Positions 4,890 to 15,200 of a DNA stretch of 22,717 nucleotides are shown one piece after another. The translations under genes and the position numbers were made by a program. Every line of letters begins with the position of its first letter. Position 1 is the first letter of the stretch. Location of the stretch: IMG/VR virus record IMGVR_UViG_3300021091_000452, positions 1 to 22,717 of that record. The stretch is one strand, 5' to 3'. The DNA comes from a virus. Under the pieces are notes generated by a model that did not search any database, was not told where the DNA came from, and worked only from the letters and a program-made list of their open reading frames with translations.

Positions 4890-5081
4890 ATGGAAAAGAT
4901 TTATCACATATATGCAAAGGATAAGTGTATATCTCATTCAGTAAAAGAAGAAGACTTTGATAAGGTTTGGAAAGAGATAAAAGGTATGATTGGTCTTATG
5001 AAAACTGACTATTCAGTAGAGGATCTTTCTTATGAGGAAGTGGTCATAAACAAAGAAGTAATACTTAACTCTTCCCATTGA
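4890..5081 (+). CDS. Conserved small cyanophage protein (63 aa)
   Basis: The product starts MEKIYHIYAKDKCISHSVKE and continues with EDFDKVWKEIKGMIGLMKTD, ending VILNSSH. The pattern KIYHIYAKDKC---S--EE-F---W--L-GM-GLMKT is one I recall from many cyanophages, function unknown. It looks like a small alpha/beta protein with a single conserved Cys. GGAAA lies 12 nt upstream, a weak ribosome site; the leader TTCCCGGAAAA resembles that of the split membrane frame just upstream. Its stop codon overlaps a downstream -35 box. Confidence 0.8.
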   Translation: MEKIYHIYAKDKCISHSVKEEDFDKVWKEIKGMIGLMKTDYSVEDLSYEEVVINKEVILNSSH

Positions 5082-5107
5082 CAAACACATATATAAACTG
5101 ATAAAAT
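5078..5107 (+). promoter_or_regulatory. Sigma70-like promoter before the glycosyltransferase-like gene
   Basis: TTGACA (5078-5083) overlaps the preceding stop codon; TAAAAT (5102-5107) follows after 18 bp. The spacer holds TATATAAAC, which partly resembles the late-promoter core. Confidence 0.5.
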
Positions 5108-5131
5108 TGATTTTGAAGGTTATTTCAACTT

Positions 5132-5899
5132 ATGGCAAAAGGATTTACTGTTAAAGCAACTGCACCAAAGCCCAGTGAACAGACATGGGACTATGATGCA
5201 ATTAAAGAAAGGATGCGAGGAAAGTCAATTGTATTCTGCCTGCCTGGTAGAGGATGCTCGTTTATTTTTCTGAAAGCATTTGTACAACTATGCTTTGATA
5301 TGGTACAGAATGGAATGAGTATTCAAATTTCTCAGGACTATTCTTCTATGGTGAACTTTGCACGTTGTAAGGTACTTGGTGCAAATGTTCTTCGTGGACC
5401 AAAGCAAATTCCTTGGGATGGAAAACTGCAATACGATTATCAACTTTGGATTGACTCGGATATTGTCTTTGACACTAACAAGTTCTGGCAACTCTGTGAT
5501 CTTGCTCTGAATGAAGAAGGAGAAGAGAAGGAGATTGTTGCTGGATGGTATGCAACAGAAGATGGTCACACAACCTCTGTCGCACACTGGTTAGAAGAAG
5601 ATGACTTCCGCAAGAATGGCGGGGTGATGAATCATGAAACCGTTGAGTCTATCTCAAAGCGTCGGAAGCCATTTACTGTGGATTACACTGGATTTGGTTG
5701 GGTTCTGATTAAGAATGGCGTCTTTGAAAATCTCGAATACCCTTGGTTTGCTCCTAAGATGCAAGTCTTTGAATCTGGTGCAGTTCAAGATATGTGTGGA
5801 GAAGATGTTTCATTCTGTCTTGATGCAAAAGAGGCAGGTTTTGAAATTTGGTGCGATCCTCGGATTCGAGTGGGACATGAAAAAACTCGCGTAATCTGA
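5132..5899 (+). CDS. Glycosyltransferase-like protein (GT-A type, DSD motif)
   Basis: The 255-residue product has a GT-A style core: a strand with IVFCLPGR (33-40), a helix with conserved ARCK (77-80), the metal-binding LWIDSDIVF with DSD at 108-110, AGWY (137-140), an acceptor-side segment TGFGWVLIK (186-194), GEDVSFC (223-229) with the acidic GED found in many family 2 type enzymes, and a final His 249 (RVGHEK). It would transfer a sugar from a nucleotide sugar in a Mn/Mg-dependent reaction. The acceptor is unknown; its place before the late structural genes makes a virion protein, phage DNA or a host glycan possible. The first 30 residues are a polar extension. GAAGG (5115-5119) is a distant ribosome site. 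Related predicted enzymes are common in cyanophages. Confidence 0.7.
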   Translation: MAKGFTVKATAPKPSEQTWDYDAIKERMRGKSIVFCLPGRGCSFIFLKAFVQLCFDMVQNGMSIQISQDYSSMVNFARCKVLGANVLRGPKQIPWDGKLQYDYQLWIDSDIVFDTNKFWQLCDLALNEEGEEKEIVAGWYATEDGHTTSVAHWLEEDDFRKNGGVMNHETVESISKRRKPFTVDYTGFGWVLIKNGVFENLEYPWFAPKMQVFESGAVQDMCGEDVSFCLDAKEAGFEIWCDPRIRVGHEKTRVI

Positions 5900-5929
5900 T
5901 TAAACATTATATAAAGGAGAAAAGATTAA

Positions 5930-6070
5930 ATGGCAAAAGGTGGATCTAACAAAGTAGTATTTGAGCCTGGTACTCCTAAGAAGACTCGTCAGGGACGTTC
6001 ATCACGTACATTATTGAGTGCAACGTCTCGTAATGGACGTAAGAAAAAATATCGTGGTCAAGGTAAATAA
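5930..6070 (+). CDS. 46-aa strongly basic peptide
   Basis: ATG 5930 follows AAAGGAGA (5913-5920), the best ribosome site in this region, at 9 nt spacing. The product MAKGGSNKVVFEPGTPKKTR continues QGRSSRTLLSATSRNGRKKK and ends YRGQGK. It has about a dozen Lys/Arg and almost no acidic residues, with Gly and Ser between them, so it is probably extended and binds nucleic acid or an acidic protein. A DNA-bound role in the late phase or in the virion is possible but unproved. It sits 31 nt after the glycosyltransferase-like gene and directly before a strong terminator, so high expression seems likely. I recall similar MAKGGSNKVVFEPG peptides in other cyanophages. Confidence 0.8.
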   Translation: MAKGGSNKVVFEPGTPKKTRQGRSSRTLLSATSRNGRKKKYRGQGK

Positions 6071-6078
6071 TAATATTC

Positions 6079-6112
6079 AGAGTGCTTAAATAGACTTAGG
6101 CACTCTTTTTTT
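6079..6112 (+). terminator. Rho-independent terminator with a late-promoter-like loop
   Basis: AGAGTGCTTAA (6079-6089) pairs with TTAGGCACTCT (6096-6106), 11 bp with one G-U, around ATAGAC, followed by a run of T to 6112. TTAAATA at 6086-6092 differs by one base from the ATAAATA core. Confidence 0.9.
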
Positions 6113-6637
6113 ATGTTTTCAGAAAAAGAACTTCATATTTTAAATTGGATTCAAAAAGTTTCGAAAATTAGAACTGAATTAAAAGGTTTTGCAATTTGTC
6201 CTTTTGCAGCAAAGTCAAAATATCGCATTGTAGAGTGCTCTGCAAGCGCCATAGAGCCCATTCAAGACATGGATGTGGTAATCTACATCATAGAAGATGC
6301 ATTTAATCTCAATGAGGTTCAGCAATGGGTTGGTGTTTGCAATTCAAAGTATGAAGGATGGAAGTTTTTTGAAGATTGTGGTGCATATAAGACATACATT
6401 AATGGGATTCAGACAAACAATGGTAAATATAACTTGATTTTAGGGCAACCAACTAAGAAATTGCGTAAATTTAGAGAAAACTTAGCAAAAACATCATACT
6501 ATGAGATGTGGGATAAGAACTATTTGAAGGAAATACTTGAAGATGATTATGATATCATTGAAACACGGGATAGCAACCCCGTAAAAAGTTCTGATTTAAC
6601 AAATCAGGAGCAAAACAATGACCAAACAAGTCGATAA
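6113..6637 (+). CDS. Uncharacterised protein, 174 aa
   Basis: The start ATG 6113 is the first base after the terminator U-tract; there is no ribosome site. The protein begins MFSEKELHILNWIQKVSKIR and has GFAICPFA at 25-32, then an IVECSASAIEPI segment and VVIYIIEDA. The opening WIQKV--IR--LKGFAICPFA vaguely recalls the W--R-----G-CPFA opening of DUF1415-type proteins, but length and remainder do not allow a firm match. The C-terminal 30 residues are acidic and polar, ending NNDQTSR. It overlaps the next gene by 20 nt. The gene lies between a terminator and the gp25 late promoter; its role in infection is unknown. Confidence 0.75.
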   Translation: MFSEKELHILNWIQKVSKIRTELKGFAICPFAAKSKYRIVECSASAIEPIQDMDVVIYIIEDAFNLNEVQQWVGVCNSKYEGWKFFEDCGAYKTYINGIQTNNGKYNLILGQPTKKLRKFRENLAKTSYYEMWDKNYLKEILEDDYDIIETRDSNPVKSSDLTNQEQNNDQTSR

Positions 6638-6866
6638 AGACGAAACTTTTATGAAAAATGAGTGGGGAACTCAGTATTTGTCAAGTGAATATGGTTGGGA
6701 GACTAAAATTCAGAAGCCAAAAATGCTTCGTGAGATCGCAAATGATGATTTGACTCCCAAAAAACACGATTTTTATCATCAAAATGAAATTCATGAAAAA
6801 ATTCGCAATGATGAGGACTATGATGATTGGGAATATGGCACAGAACCGCTTTATGAATCTAAATAA
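6618..6866 (+). CDS. Small acidic protein, 82 aa
   Basis: ATG 6618 is preceded by AGGAG (6606-6610) at 7 nt, so initiation here is well supported although it lies inside the end of the previous gene. The product MTKQVDKDETFMKNEWGTQY has a conserved-looking SSEYGWETKIQKPKM stretch, and an acidic C-terminus with DYDDWEYGTEPLYESK. It is charged, without hydrophobic core segments, so probably disordered or a small adaptor. It is the last gene before the gp25 late promoter. Function unknown. Confidence 0.75.
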   Translation: MTKQVDKDETFMKNEWGTQYLSSEYGWETKIQKPKMLREIANDDLTPKKHDFYHQNEIHEKIRNDEDYDDWEYGTEPLYESK

Positions 6867-6871
6867 CGCTA

Positions 6872-6878
6872 ATAAATA
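6872..6878 (+). promoter_or_regulatory. Late promoter core before gp25
   Basis: ATAAATA (in CTAATAAATAATATAG) matches the single-box late promoter read by the T4-type sigma factor gp55. It lies 29 bp before the gp25 start and would drive the baseplate wedge operon. Confidence 0.8.
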
Positions 6879-6889
6879 ATATAGATTTT

Positions 6890-6909
6890 ATAAAATTTAT
6901 AAATTTTAT
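6890..6909. repeat. Perfect 20-bp palindrome spanning the gp25 start
   Basis: ATAAAATTTATAAATTTTAT equals its own reverse complement. Its last two bases are the A and T of the gp25 start codon. All pairs are A-T, so an RNA hairpin would be weak; a DNA site for a dimeric protein is an alternative. Confidence 0.85.
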
Positions 6910-7309
6910 GCCTGTCGAACGGGTAAGTAAAGGTTTTAAAGATTTAAGTATGACTTTTCAGGTTAATCCTGTTAGTTTTGACATGATTGCAATTAAAAAT
7001 GAAAATGCAATTGCCCGTTCAATCAGAAATTTGGTTTTTACTCTTCCCGGAGAAAGATTTTTTAATCAAAATTTGGGATCAAGAGTAACTCAATCTCTTT
7101 TTGAGAATATGGATGGCATTAATGCATCTATCATTAGAGATGAAATTGAAAATACAATCAAAAATTATGAGCCAAGAGTGAAGTTAATAGATGTAATCGT
7201 AGAACCTAATTACGATGATAATGAATTTAATGTGATCATAAACTTTCGTATTATTGGAATTGAAGCTCTTCCACAACAATTATCATTCGCACTGCAGCCA
7301 ACACGATAA
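6908..7309 (+). CDS. gp25: Baseplate wedge subunit gp25
   Basis: The 133-residue product matches T4 gp25 (about 132 aa) in length and belongs to the GPW/gp25 family. Visible family features are the N-terminal strand region (LSMTFQVNPVSFDMIAIKNE), the helix AIARSIRNLVFT, the signature LPGERFFNQNLGSRV at 46-60 and the C-terminal strands VIVEPNYDDNEFNVIINFRI. gp25 is the part of the wedge that contacts the tail-sheath start and helps trigger contraction. The start follows a late promoter with a short AT leader and no Shine-Dalgarno site. The stop overlaps the gp6 start by one base (TAATG), so the two are translationally coupled. Confidence 0.95.
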   Translation: MPVERVSKGFKDLSMTFQVNPVSFDMIAIKNENAIARSIRNLVFTLPGERFFNQNLGSRVTQSLFENMDGINASIIRDEIENTIKNYEPRVKLIDVIVEPNYDDNEFNVIINFRIIGIEALPQQLSFALQPTR

Positions 7310-9225
7310 TGGCATTAGTTAATTTCACAAGTCTAGATTTTGATCAAATAAAGACTTCGATCCGTGAGTATCTCAGATCGAATTCTGATTTTACTGACTA
7401 TGATTTTGAAGGATCAAATCTTTCAGTATTAATTGATATTCTAGCATATAACACATATATCTCCTCATATAATGCTAATATGATTAGCAATGAGGTTTTT
7501 ATTGATAGCGCAACACTGAGAGAAAATGTAGTTGCTCTTGCTAGAAATATTGGTTATGTTCCCAAATCCAGAACAGCAGCAAGGGCATCAATTTCATTCT
7601 TTGTAGATACTACAAACTTCTCCATAAAACCACTTACTTTAACATTAAATAAAGGTGTTGTATGTGCATCGGCAAATGTGTTTGGAAATGAAAGTTATAG
7701 TTTTGCTATTCCAAATGATATAACAGTTCCAGTTACTAATGGAATTGCTTTTTTTGAGGGTGTCGAAATTTATGAGGGAACATTTTTAACTTCAAACTTT
7801 GTAGTCCCCTCTGGTACATCTTTTGAAACCCAAAGATACATTCTTGATAATGCAAACATTGATACATCAACTATTTCAGTAACAGTCAGAGACACCCAAT
7901 CAAGTACATATTCTAGAAAATTTGTTTTATCCAATAATTTACTTTCGGTAAATTCAAAATCAAGAGTATTCTTTATACAAGAAATAGAAGATCAAAGATA
8001 TGAGTTAATTTTTGGTGATGGTATATTTGGGGAAAAACTATCTGCTTTAAATTATATTAATGCCTCTTACATTATTACGAGTGGAGAATCAGGAAATGGA
8101 ATATCTTCATTTACATTCAATGGTAGAATTGTAGACAATAACAATGGTCTCGTCACTAATGGAATTTCTCTGGTAACAACAAATACTGCATCTCAGGGAG
8201 GAAAAGAAATTGAATCCTTGGATTCAATTAAAAAGTATGCTCCAAGAGTTTATTCATCTCAAAATCGCGCAGTAACTGCAATGGATTATGAAACCATTAT
8301 ACCAAGAATTTATCCAGAAACTCAATCAGTATCAGTATTTGGTGGAGAAGATCTAGATCCACCTCAGTTTGGAAAGGTGTTCATTACTATCAAACCATCT
8401 TCTGGGTCATACATTCCAAGTTCAATAAAAGATAATTTAAAAAAAGAACTTAGAAAATATAGTGTTGCGGGAATTGTTCCAGAAATTCTTGACATAAAAT
8501 ACCTTTATGTTGAAGCTGACATTACTGCCTACTACAATCCCAATCTTGCACCAAATTCAGAGTATGTTAAAACTTTAATATCAAATAATATTAATTCATA
8601 TACAAATTCTACTGAATTGAACCGCTACGGTGCGAAATTTAAATATAGCAAATTCCAAAAAATTATAGATGATAGTCATGAATCTATTACTTCTAATATT
8701 ACAAAAATTCAAATTAGAAGAAATTTAAATCCAAATCTAAATCGGTTTGCTAATTATGAACTTTGTTATGGAAATTCTTTTCATATTAAGAGTATGGGAG
8801 GATATAATATAAAATCCTCTGGATTTACAATAAGTGGAATACAAGAAACTTGCCATCTATCAGATCTACCAAATTCGAATAAAAAGACAGGCACAATTTT
8901 TATATTTACGAACCCCGACTCAATTAATCCAGTAATTCAAAATAAATCAGTTGGAACCATAGATTATGAAAAAGGTGAGATTATACTTAATGAAATTCAA
9001 ATAATATCTACATCAAAAACTTTTAATGGAGAACCTATAATTGAAATTGCTGCGATTCCATCTTCGAATGATGTTATCGGAAAACAGGATCTTTATTTGG
9101 AACTAGATATTAATAACACAACCTTAAACATGAAAATTGATGATATTTCTTCTGGTGCAGATATTTCTGCATCTTTATATGATTCCACCATAAGTTACAC
9201 AAACGGTAGTCGCGTAAGAAAATAA
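7309..9225 (+). CDS. gp6: Baseplate wedge subunit gp6
   Basis: The 638-residue protein is close to T4 gp6 (660 aa) and belongs to the baseplate J-like family. The N-terminal part has the signature LIDILAYNTYISSYNANMIS followed by NEVFIDSATLRENVVALARN and GYVPKSRTAARASI (about 43-95). The centre has RYELIFGDGIFGEKL (about 227-241), and AVTAMDYETIIPRIYP (about 322-337) followed by GGEDLDPPQFGKVFI, a typical J-like block. gp6 dimers link wedges into the ring of the baseplate inner part. The C-terminal quarter is less recognisable and contains one Cys pair. A 5-nt gap separates it from the giant gene. Confidence 0.95.
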   Translation: MALVNFTSLDFDQIKTSIREYLRSNSDFTDYDFEGSNLSVLIDILAYNTYISSYNANMISNEVFIDSATLRENVVALARNIGYVPKSRTAARASISFFVDTTNFSIKPLTLTLNKGVVCASANVFGNESYSFAIPNDITVPVTNGIAFFEGVEIYEGTFLTSNFVVPSGTSFETQRYILDNANIDTSTISVTVRDTQSSTYSRKFVLSNNLLSVNSKSRVFFIQEIEDQRYELIFGDGIFGEKLSALNYINASYIITSGESGNGISSFTFNGRIVDNNNGLVTNGISLVTTNTASQGGKEIESLDSIKKYAPRVYSSQNRAVTAMDYETIIPRIYPETQSVSVFGGEDLDPPQFGKVFITIKPSSGSYIPSSIKDNLKKELRKYSVAGIVPEILDIKYLYVEADITAYYNPNLAPNSEYVKTLISNNINSYTNSTELNRYGAKFKYSKFQKIIDDSHESITSNITKIQIRRNLNPNLNRFANYELCYGNSFHIKSMGGYNIKSSGFTISGIQETCHLSDLPNSNKKTGTIFIFTNPDSINPVIQNKSVGTIDYEKGEIILNEIQIISTSKTFNGEPIIEIAAIPSSNDVIGKQDLYLELDINNTTLNMKIDDISSGADISASLYDSTISYTNGSRVRK

Positions 9226-9230
9226 AAAAC

Positions 9231-12200
9231 ATGGTAGTTACAAGAATCAAAATTAGTTCAGTTGTTGAAAATCAACTTCCATCTTTTGTAAGAGATGAAT
9301 TTCCACTTGTAAATGAATTTTTATCTGAATATTATAGTTCACTTGAATATCAAGGTGGTGTATTAGATCTTTTGCAAAATATAGATCGATACATTAAATT
9401 AGATCAACTTACTAATCTTGTAGATTCCACAACGATTACATCTGAAATTAATCTTGGCGATGCCACAATAAATGTACAATCGACAAAAGGATTTCCGGAT
9501 TCTTATGGATTATTAAAAATTGGGTCCGAAATTATTACGTACAAATCCAAAACCAATACTTCATTTAATGAATGTGTTAGAGGATTTAGTGGGGTAATTT
9601 CTCACCAAAATCCATTAAAACCAGATAATTTGATTTTTACAACATCAGCAAGAGAAGAACATGTGAATGGTTCTTCTGTTTTGAATTTAAGTATTTTATT
9701 TTTAAAAGAATTTTATAAAAAAGTAAAAAAACAATTTTCGCCAGGATTTGATGAAAGAGATTTATTTTCAAATTTAAATCAGAGTCTTTTTATAAAGCAA
9801 GCGAAGGACTTTTATTCTTCAAAAGGGACCGACCAATCCTTTGAAATTCTTTTTAGATCTTTATATGGAGAAGATGTTGAGGTAATTAAACCAAGAGATT
9901 ATTTGTTTACTCCATCGGATGCACAATATAGAATTACAAAAGATTTGATTGTAGAAGAAATTGAAGGTAATCCTTTTGATCTTCTCAACAGAACTCTTTA
10001 TCAAGATGAAGATTCTTATTTTAAATCGACTTTTGGATCGGTTAATAATGTTGAGAAAGTATCTAGGGGTGGAAAAGATTATTATGCTATTAGTTTAGAT
10101 TATGATCCCAATGTAGATTTAGAAAAAGATTCTCAACGTTCTGATTTTTCTATTCACTCACAAACAAAATTAGTTACATCTTGCTCAATTGGATCAGATG
10201 TTATAGATGTTGATTCTACAATAGGATTTCCAAATTCTGGATTTTTAGTTGCAGATTTATCTAACGGAACATCTCTTACCATTTCATACACATCAAAGTC
10301 ATACACACAATTTTATGGATGTACTGGAATAGATCAGGAGTTAATTTCTGGGCAAAATATTAGAATTAATTCATATGCCTATGGATTTGTTGGATCAGAC
10401 GTTGTTAAAGTAAGAGTCACCGGAGTTTTATCTAATTTAAATTATGGTGTTGATACCAAGTATCATGATGAAGGAGAGTCTATTCAAATAAAAACTATTG
10501 GAAAAGATTCTAATGATGTAAGAGCAAATAACTGGATTTTTAATATTGCCACAACATATGATATTGACACTCTAACATTAACAGATTTAGTAAATTTTTC
10601 TTATAGAATTGTAACAATAGATAATCATAGCATATATGTTGGGGATAGTGTAAAGTTAATTTTCACCGATAGTACCGAAGTAGTATCTTCGGTAGTTGAA
10701 GTTTTAAATCAAAAATCTTTCATTATTGCAGATCAAGGACAAATTGACGTAAACAAAAAATATAAGGTTCAAAAATTAATATCCAAGACAAATGCTTTAA
10801 ATTTTTCATCATCTAATATTTACAGCACTAATGTACAGAATACATATCAAGATGGAAAAAACTCTTTTTATGTAACTTCATCTTCTCTACCAAGTTACTT
10901 GAATCAGTCATTATTGGTAAAAGATAGGTCTGTAACTTTCTCCGGATTCTTTAATGGTGTAGATTTAGTAATCGGAAATCATGGATTCTATACAGGAGAT
11001 GCTGTTTTTTATTCTGCAGAGTCAGTCTCTAATAGTCTAGGTATTCAAGATCAAATTTATTTTGTCAATAGAGTAAATTCAACAACAATTAATTTATCTA
11101 GAAGTAGATCTAACCTTTACGAAGACAAATTTATTTCATTTAATGCTACTGTCACAAATAATAAATTAGTTTTTAATGATTTTTATAACCAAACTCTTGA
11201 TAATCAAAAATTAGTAAGAAATATTTTATCGCCAGAAATTGCGTCAAATTCTACTGAGACCTCCCCAGGACCGATAGGAATTTTAGTTAATGGAGTTGAA
11301 ATATTAAATTATAAATCAAGAGACAGTCTTTTTTATGGACCATTGGAGGAGATAAATGTTTTATCTCCTGGATCAAATTATGATGTTATAAATCCTCCCA
11401 TTCTTTCAATATCAGACCCTGTTGGATTTGGAGCAACTGGATTTTGTGAAGTTGAAGGGGAGTTTGAAGAAATACAAGTTATTGATGGTGGTTTTGATTA
11501 CATAACAGAACCTGTAATTAGTGTTACTGGTGGTTCTGGGTCGGGAGTTCAAGCAAAGGCTCAACTCATTGATTTTAGTCATGCTGTTTCTTTTAATGCA
11601 ACATCTTTCGGAGATGTTAATCTCACCAATGACACAATTACATTTTCAAATAACCACAAATTTAGAAATGGTGAAGTAGTTATCTATGACCCAGAAGGTC
11701 AACAGTCTGTTGGTGGATTGAGCACAAATTCCACTTATTATATCTCAACGCAAACAGAAAAGCAGATAAAAATTCATACTAATGCAAATGATGCACTTAC
11801 AAATACAAATCCAATAAATCTCACCTCATATGGTGTTGGTAATCATAGACTTATTTCGGTTCAATTAAAGAAAAAGATTTCTTCTGTTATACTAACTAAT
11901 AAAGGAACAAAGTATAAGAATAGAAAAATTTCAATAAGTCCAGTAGGAATTAATACATTTTCAAATATAATTGAAGCAAAAAACCATGGATATTCAACGG
12001 GAGATATAATTGTTTATTCCACAACCGGCAGTGAAATTGGTGGGTTGCAAAATGGAAAATCTTATTTTGTAACTTCTCTTGATGAAAATTCCTTTAAACT
12101 ATCTAATGTTGGAACATCAAGCACTATTGGAATAGGGTCAGCTATTGTTGGTGTATCAACTTCCCTAGATTTCTATTTTAAAAATAAACAGTATGTTAAT

Positions 12201-15200
12201 CTCTCAGGTAAAGGAACAGGAAATCATATTTTTAACTATCCACAAATTAATGTATCGATTAGTGGAAAAATAGGAGTCTTCTCTCCATCGGGAACAGATT
12301 ATCAAGCTGTTTTACAACCAATTGTAAGGGGACAAATTAAATCTGTATTTTTAGAGTCTGGTGGAACTAATTATGGATCTGAAAAAATTCTAAACTTTAA
12401 TAGACAAGCCTCAATAACACTCAAAAGTGGTCAAGGTGCTGAGGTAATTCCAGTTTTATCGAATGGAAAAATAGTACAAGTTTTAATCACAAATCCTGGA
12501 TCTGGTTACAATTCTCCACCAACTTTAATTGTTTCTGGTCCTGGAATTGGAGCAAAACTAACTCCCATTATTTCAAATGGATCTTTAACAGAAGTAAAGG
12601 TTATAAATGGTGGAGTTGGGTATGATACTGCATTAATTAATGTTGTTTCCTCTGGAACAGGCGCAGAATTTAAATCTGTCCCCCAAAAATGGACTGTGAA
12701 TTTGGTTGAAAGAAATATTCAAAGCAATCAAATTACAGATGATGATGGAATAATTGATACTGGGATCAATTCAAATTATGGGTTACAATATACACATCTA
12801 TATGCTCCAAGAAAATTAAGACAAACTATTTTTTCCCGTGAAGTTATAAATGGTCAAATTTCATATTTACCTGACTTAAAGATAGAAAATGGAAAAGAAT
12901 CTCTTTCAAATACACATTCACCAATTATTGGGTGGGCATATGACGGCAATCCAATATATGGACCATATGGATATTCAACAATAAATGGAGGATCTGTAAA
13001 ACCAATAGAATCTGGATATTACCTATCTTTAAAACCAAATAGACCATCAACTTCAATTTTTCCAGAGGGATTTTTTGTCGAAGACTACTCATACAGGTCA
13101 AGAGGAGACTTAGATGAGTACAATGGTAGATTTTGTGTAACTCCGGAATTTCCAAATGGAGTTTATGCTTATTTTGCAACTATTGATGGGTCTGGCGTTG
13201 AATCATCTCCACCTTTTAGAAATTATAGAAAACCAGTTTTTCCATACTTTATTGGTAACAGTTACAAATCAAAACCAAATCAGTATAATTTTTCTCCTCT
13301 GTCAAATCAAGATAATATTGATCTGAAAAATACTACATTTTTTAGAAACACTACTCCATATAATTTATTGGATAAAAATAGTGGATATGACTTTATAGTA
13401 AATTCAAATAATATTAAGAGACAAAATTCTATTGTAAGGTATGTAAAACCAGGAATTGTGGATTCTATTGGTATTAAAACCGGGGGATTCAACTATAAAA
13501 TTGGAAATAAAGTTATTTTTGACAATTCAAAATCTGGGGGACAGGGAGTATCAGCTGAGGTTAACTTACTAAACGGAAAACAAATAAGAAACATCAGTGT
13601 TAACTCGGTTTCCATTAGTGGAGTTGAATTTATTTCAAATCCACAAGGTATTATTGGGTTTGCTACATCACCACACAATCTTTCTATTCCATCTAATAAT
13701 GTTATAATTACAGGATTAAACACTTCTACCTCAAATCTAAATGGAAATAATGTTGTTGGTGTTAGATCTGAGACCTTTTTACTTTCTGTTGGAGTTGGAA
13801 CAACAGGATCTACTGGTATAGTAACTTATTTCAGTGTTTTTGGTCCTCTCGATTTTCCTAATATTAGAGAAAATGATGTTTTAAAAATAGATTCTGAGAA
13901 ATTAAAAGTATTAAATATTGATCGTGAATCATCAAGAATAAGAGTTTTAAGAGAATATGAAGGGTCAACTGGATCTTCTCATACAGTATCATCTTTAATA
14001 TATGAAGATTCTAGAAAATTTACAGTTTCTTATAATCCAAGAATTGATTTAAAATCAACAAAATATAATAAAGAGATTTATTTTAATCCCCCAGAATCTA
14101 TTGGAATTGGAACAACATCAGGAATAGGAATAGGTGCAACTTTATTTTTCTCAAATCCAGGAGTTGGTGCATCATCTCTCTTCATCCCAACTAGAACAAT
14201 ATACTTGCCAAATCATAATTTATCTACGGGAGATGAATTAATTTACTCATCAAATGGTGGTAATCCAATAACAGCGTCTACAAATGGAATATCAACTTTC
14301 CAATTAGTAGATGATCAGATTGTTTATGTAGCCAAAGTAAACGATAGTTTAATTGGAATAGCAACAAATCAGGTTGGAGTAGGTTCTACTGGTATTTTTG
14401 TGGGTATAAACAGTTCTGTTACCACAGAAATTTTATATTTTACAGATCCTGGACTTGGAGAAATTCATAGTTTTACAACAAACTATAAAGATATTGTAGT
14501 TGGAGAAGTTAATAAAAATTTAGTTACAGTTTCCACTGCTGAGACTCATGGGTTAAATGTTAACGATATCGTAAATATTTCTTGTTTGTCTGGAATATCT
14601 ACTACTTATGTTATCAAATATGATGATTACAATAGAAGAATGGTCATTGATCCAAAATCATTTATATCCGGAGATGTAGATGCTTCTAATGACACGATTC
14701 AAATTCTTTCTCATGGGTATATTACCGGACAAAAAGTTATTCATACTTCATCTTCCCCTGCCGGTGGTCTTGAAAATGGAGAAATTTATTTTGTTGTAAA
14801 AGTAGATAATAATAGATTAAGACTAGCAAAAACTTATTATGATTCGACATTAAGCGATCCGAATTATGTTAATATAACTAGTGTTTCCTCTGGAACATTA
14901 TCGCTTGTAAATCCTCCAATTACAGGAACCAGAAATCAGCAAATTATTTTTGATGTATCAGATTCATCTTTATCATATAATATAAGTTTTAATAAGTATC
15001 CAGCATTTAAATTTGATATATACACAGATTCTTCTTTTGATACTACTTTTGATTCTAGAAAAAAGACTGGTGAATTAAATATTATTAGAAATGGTATATT
15101 GGGAGTAGATGCAAATGCTACTGTTACAATCAATCTTTCAAATGATGTTCCAAATACACTTTATTATCAACTGACTCCCGTTGATTATGATACAAATAAT

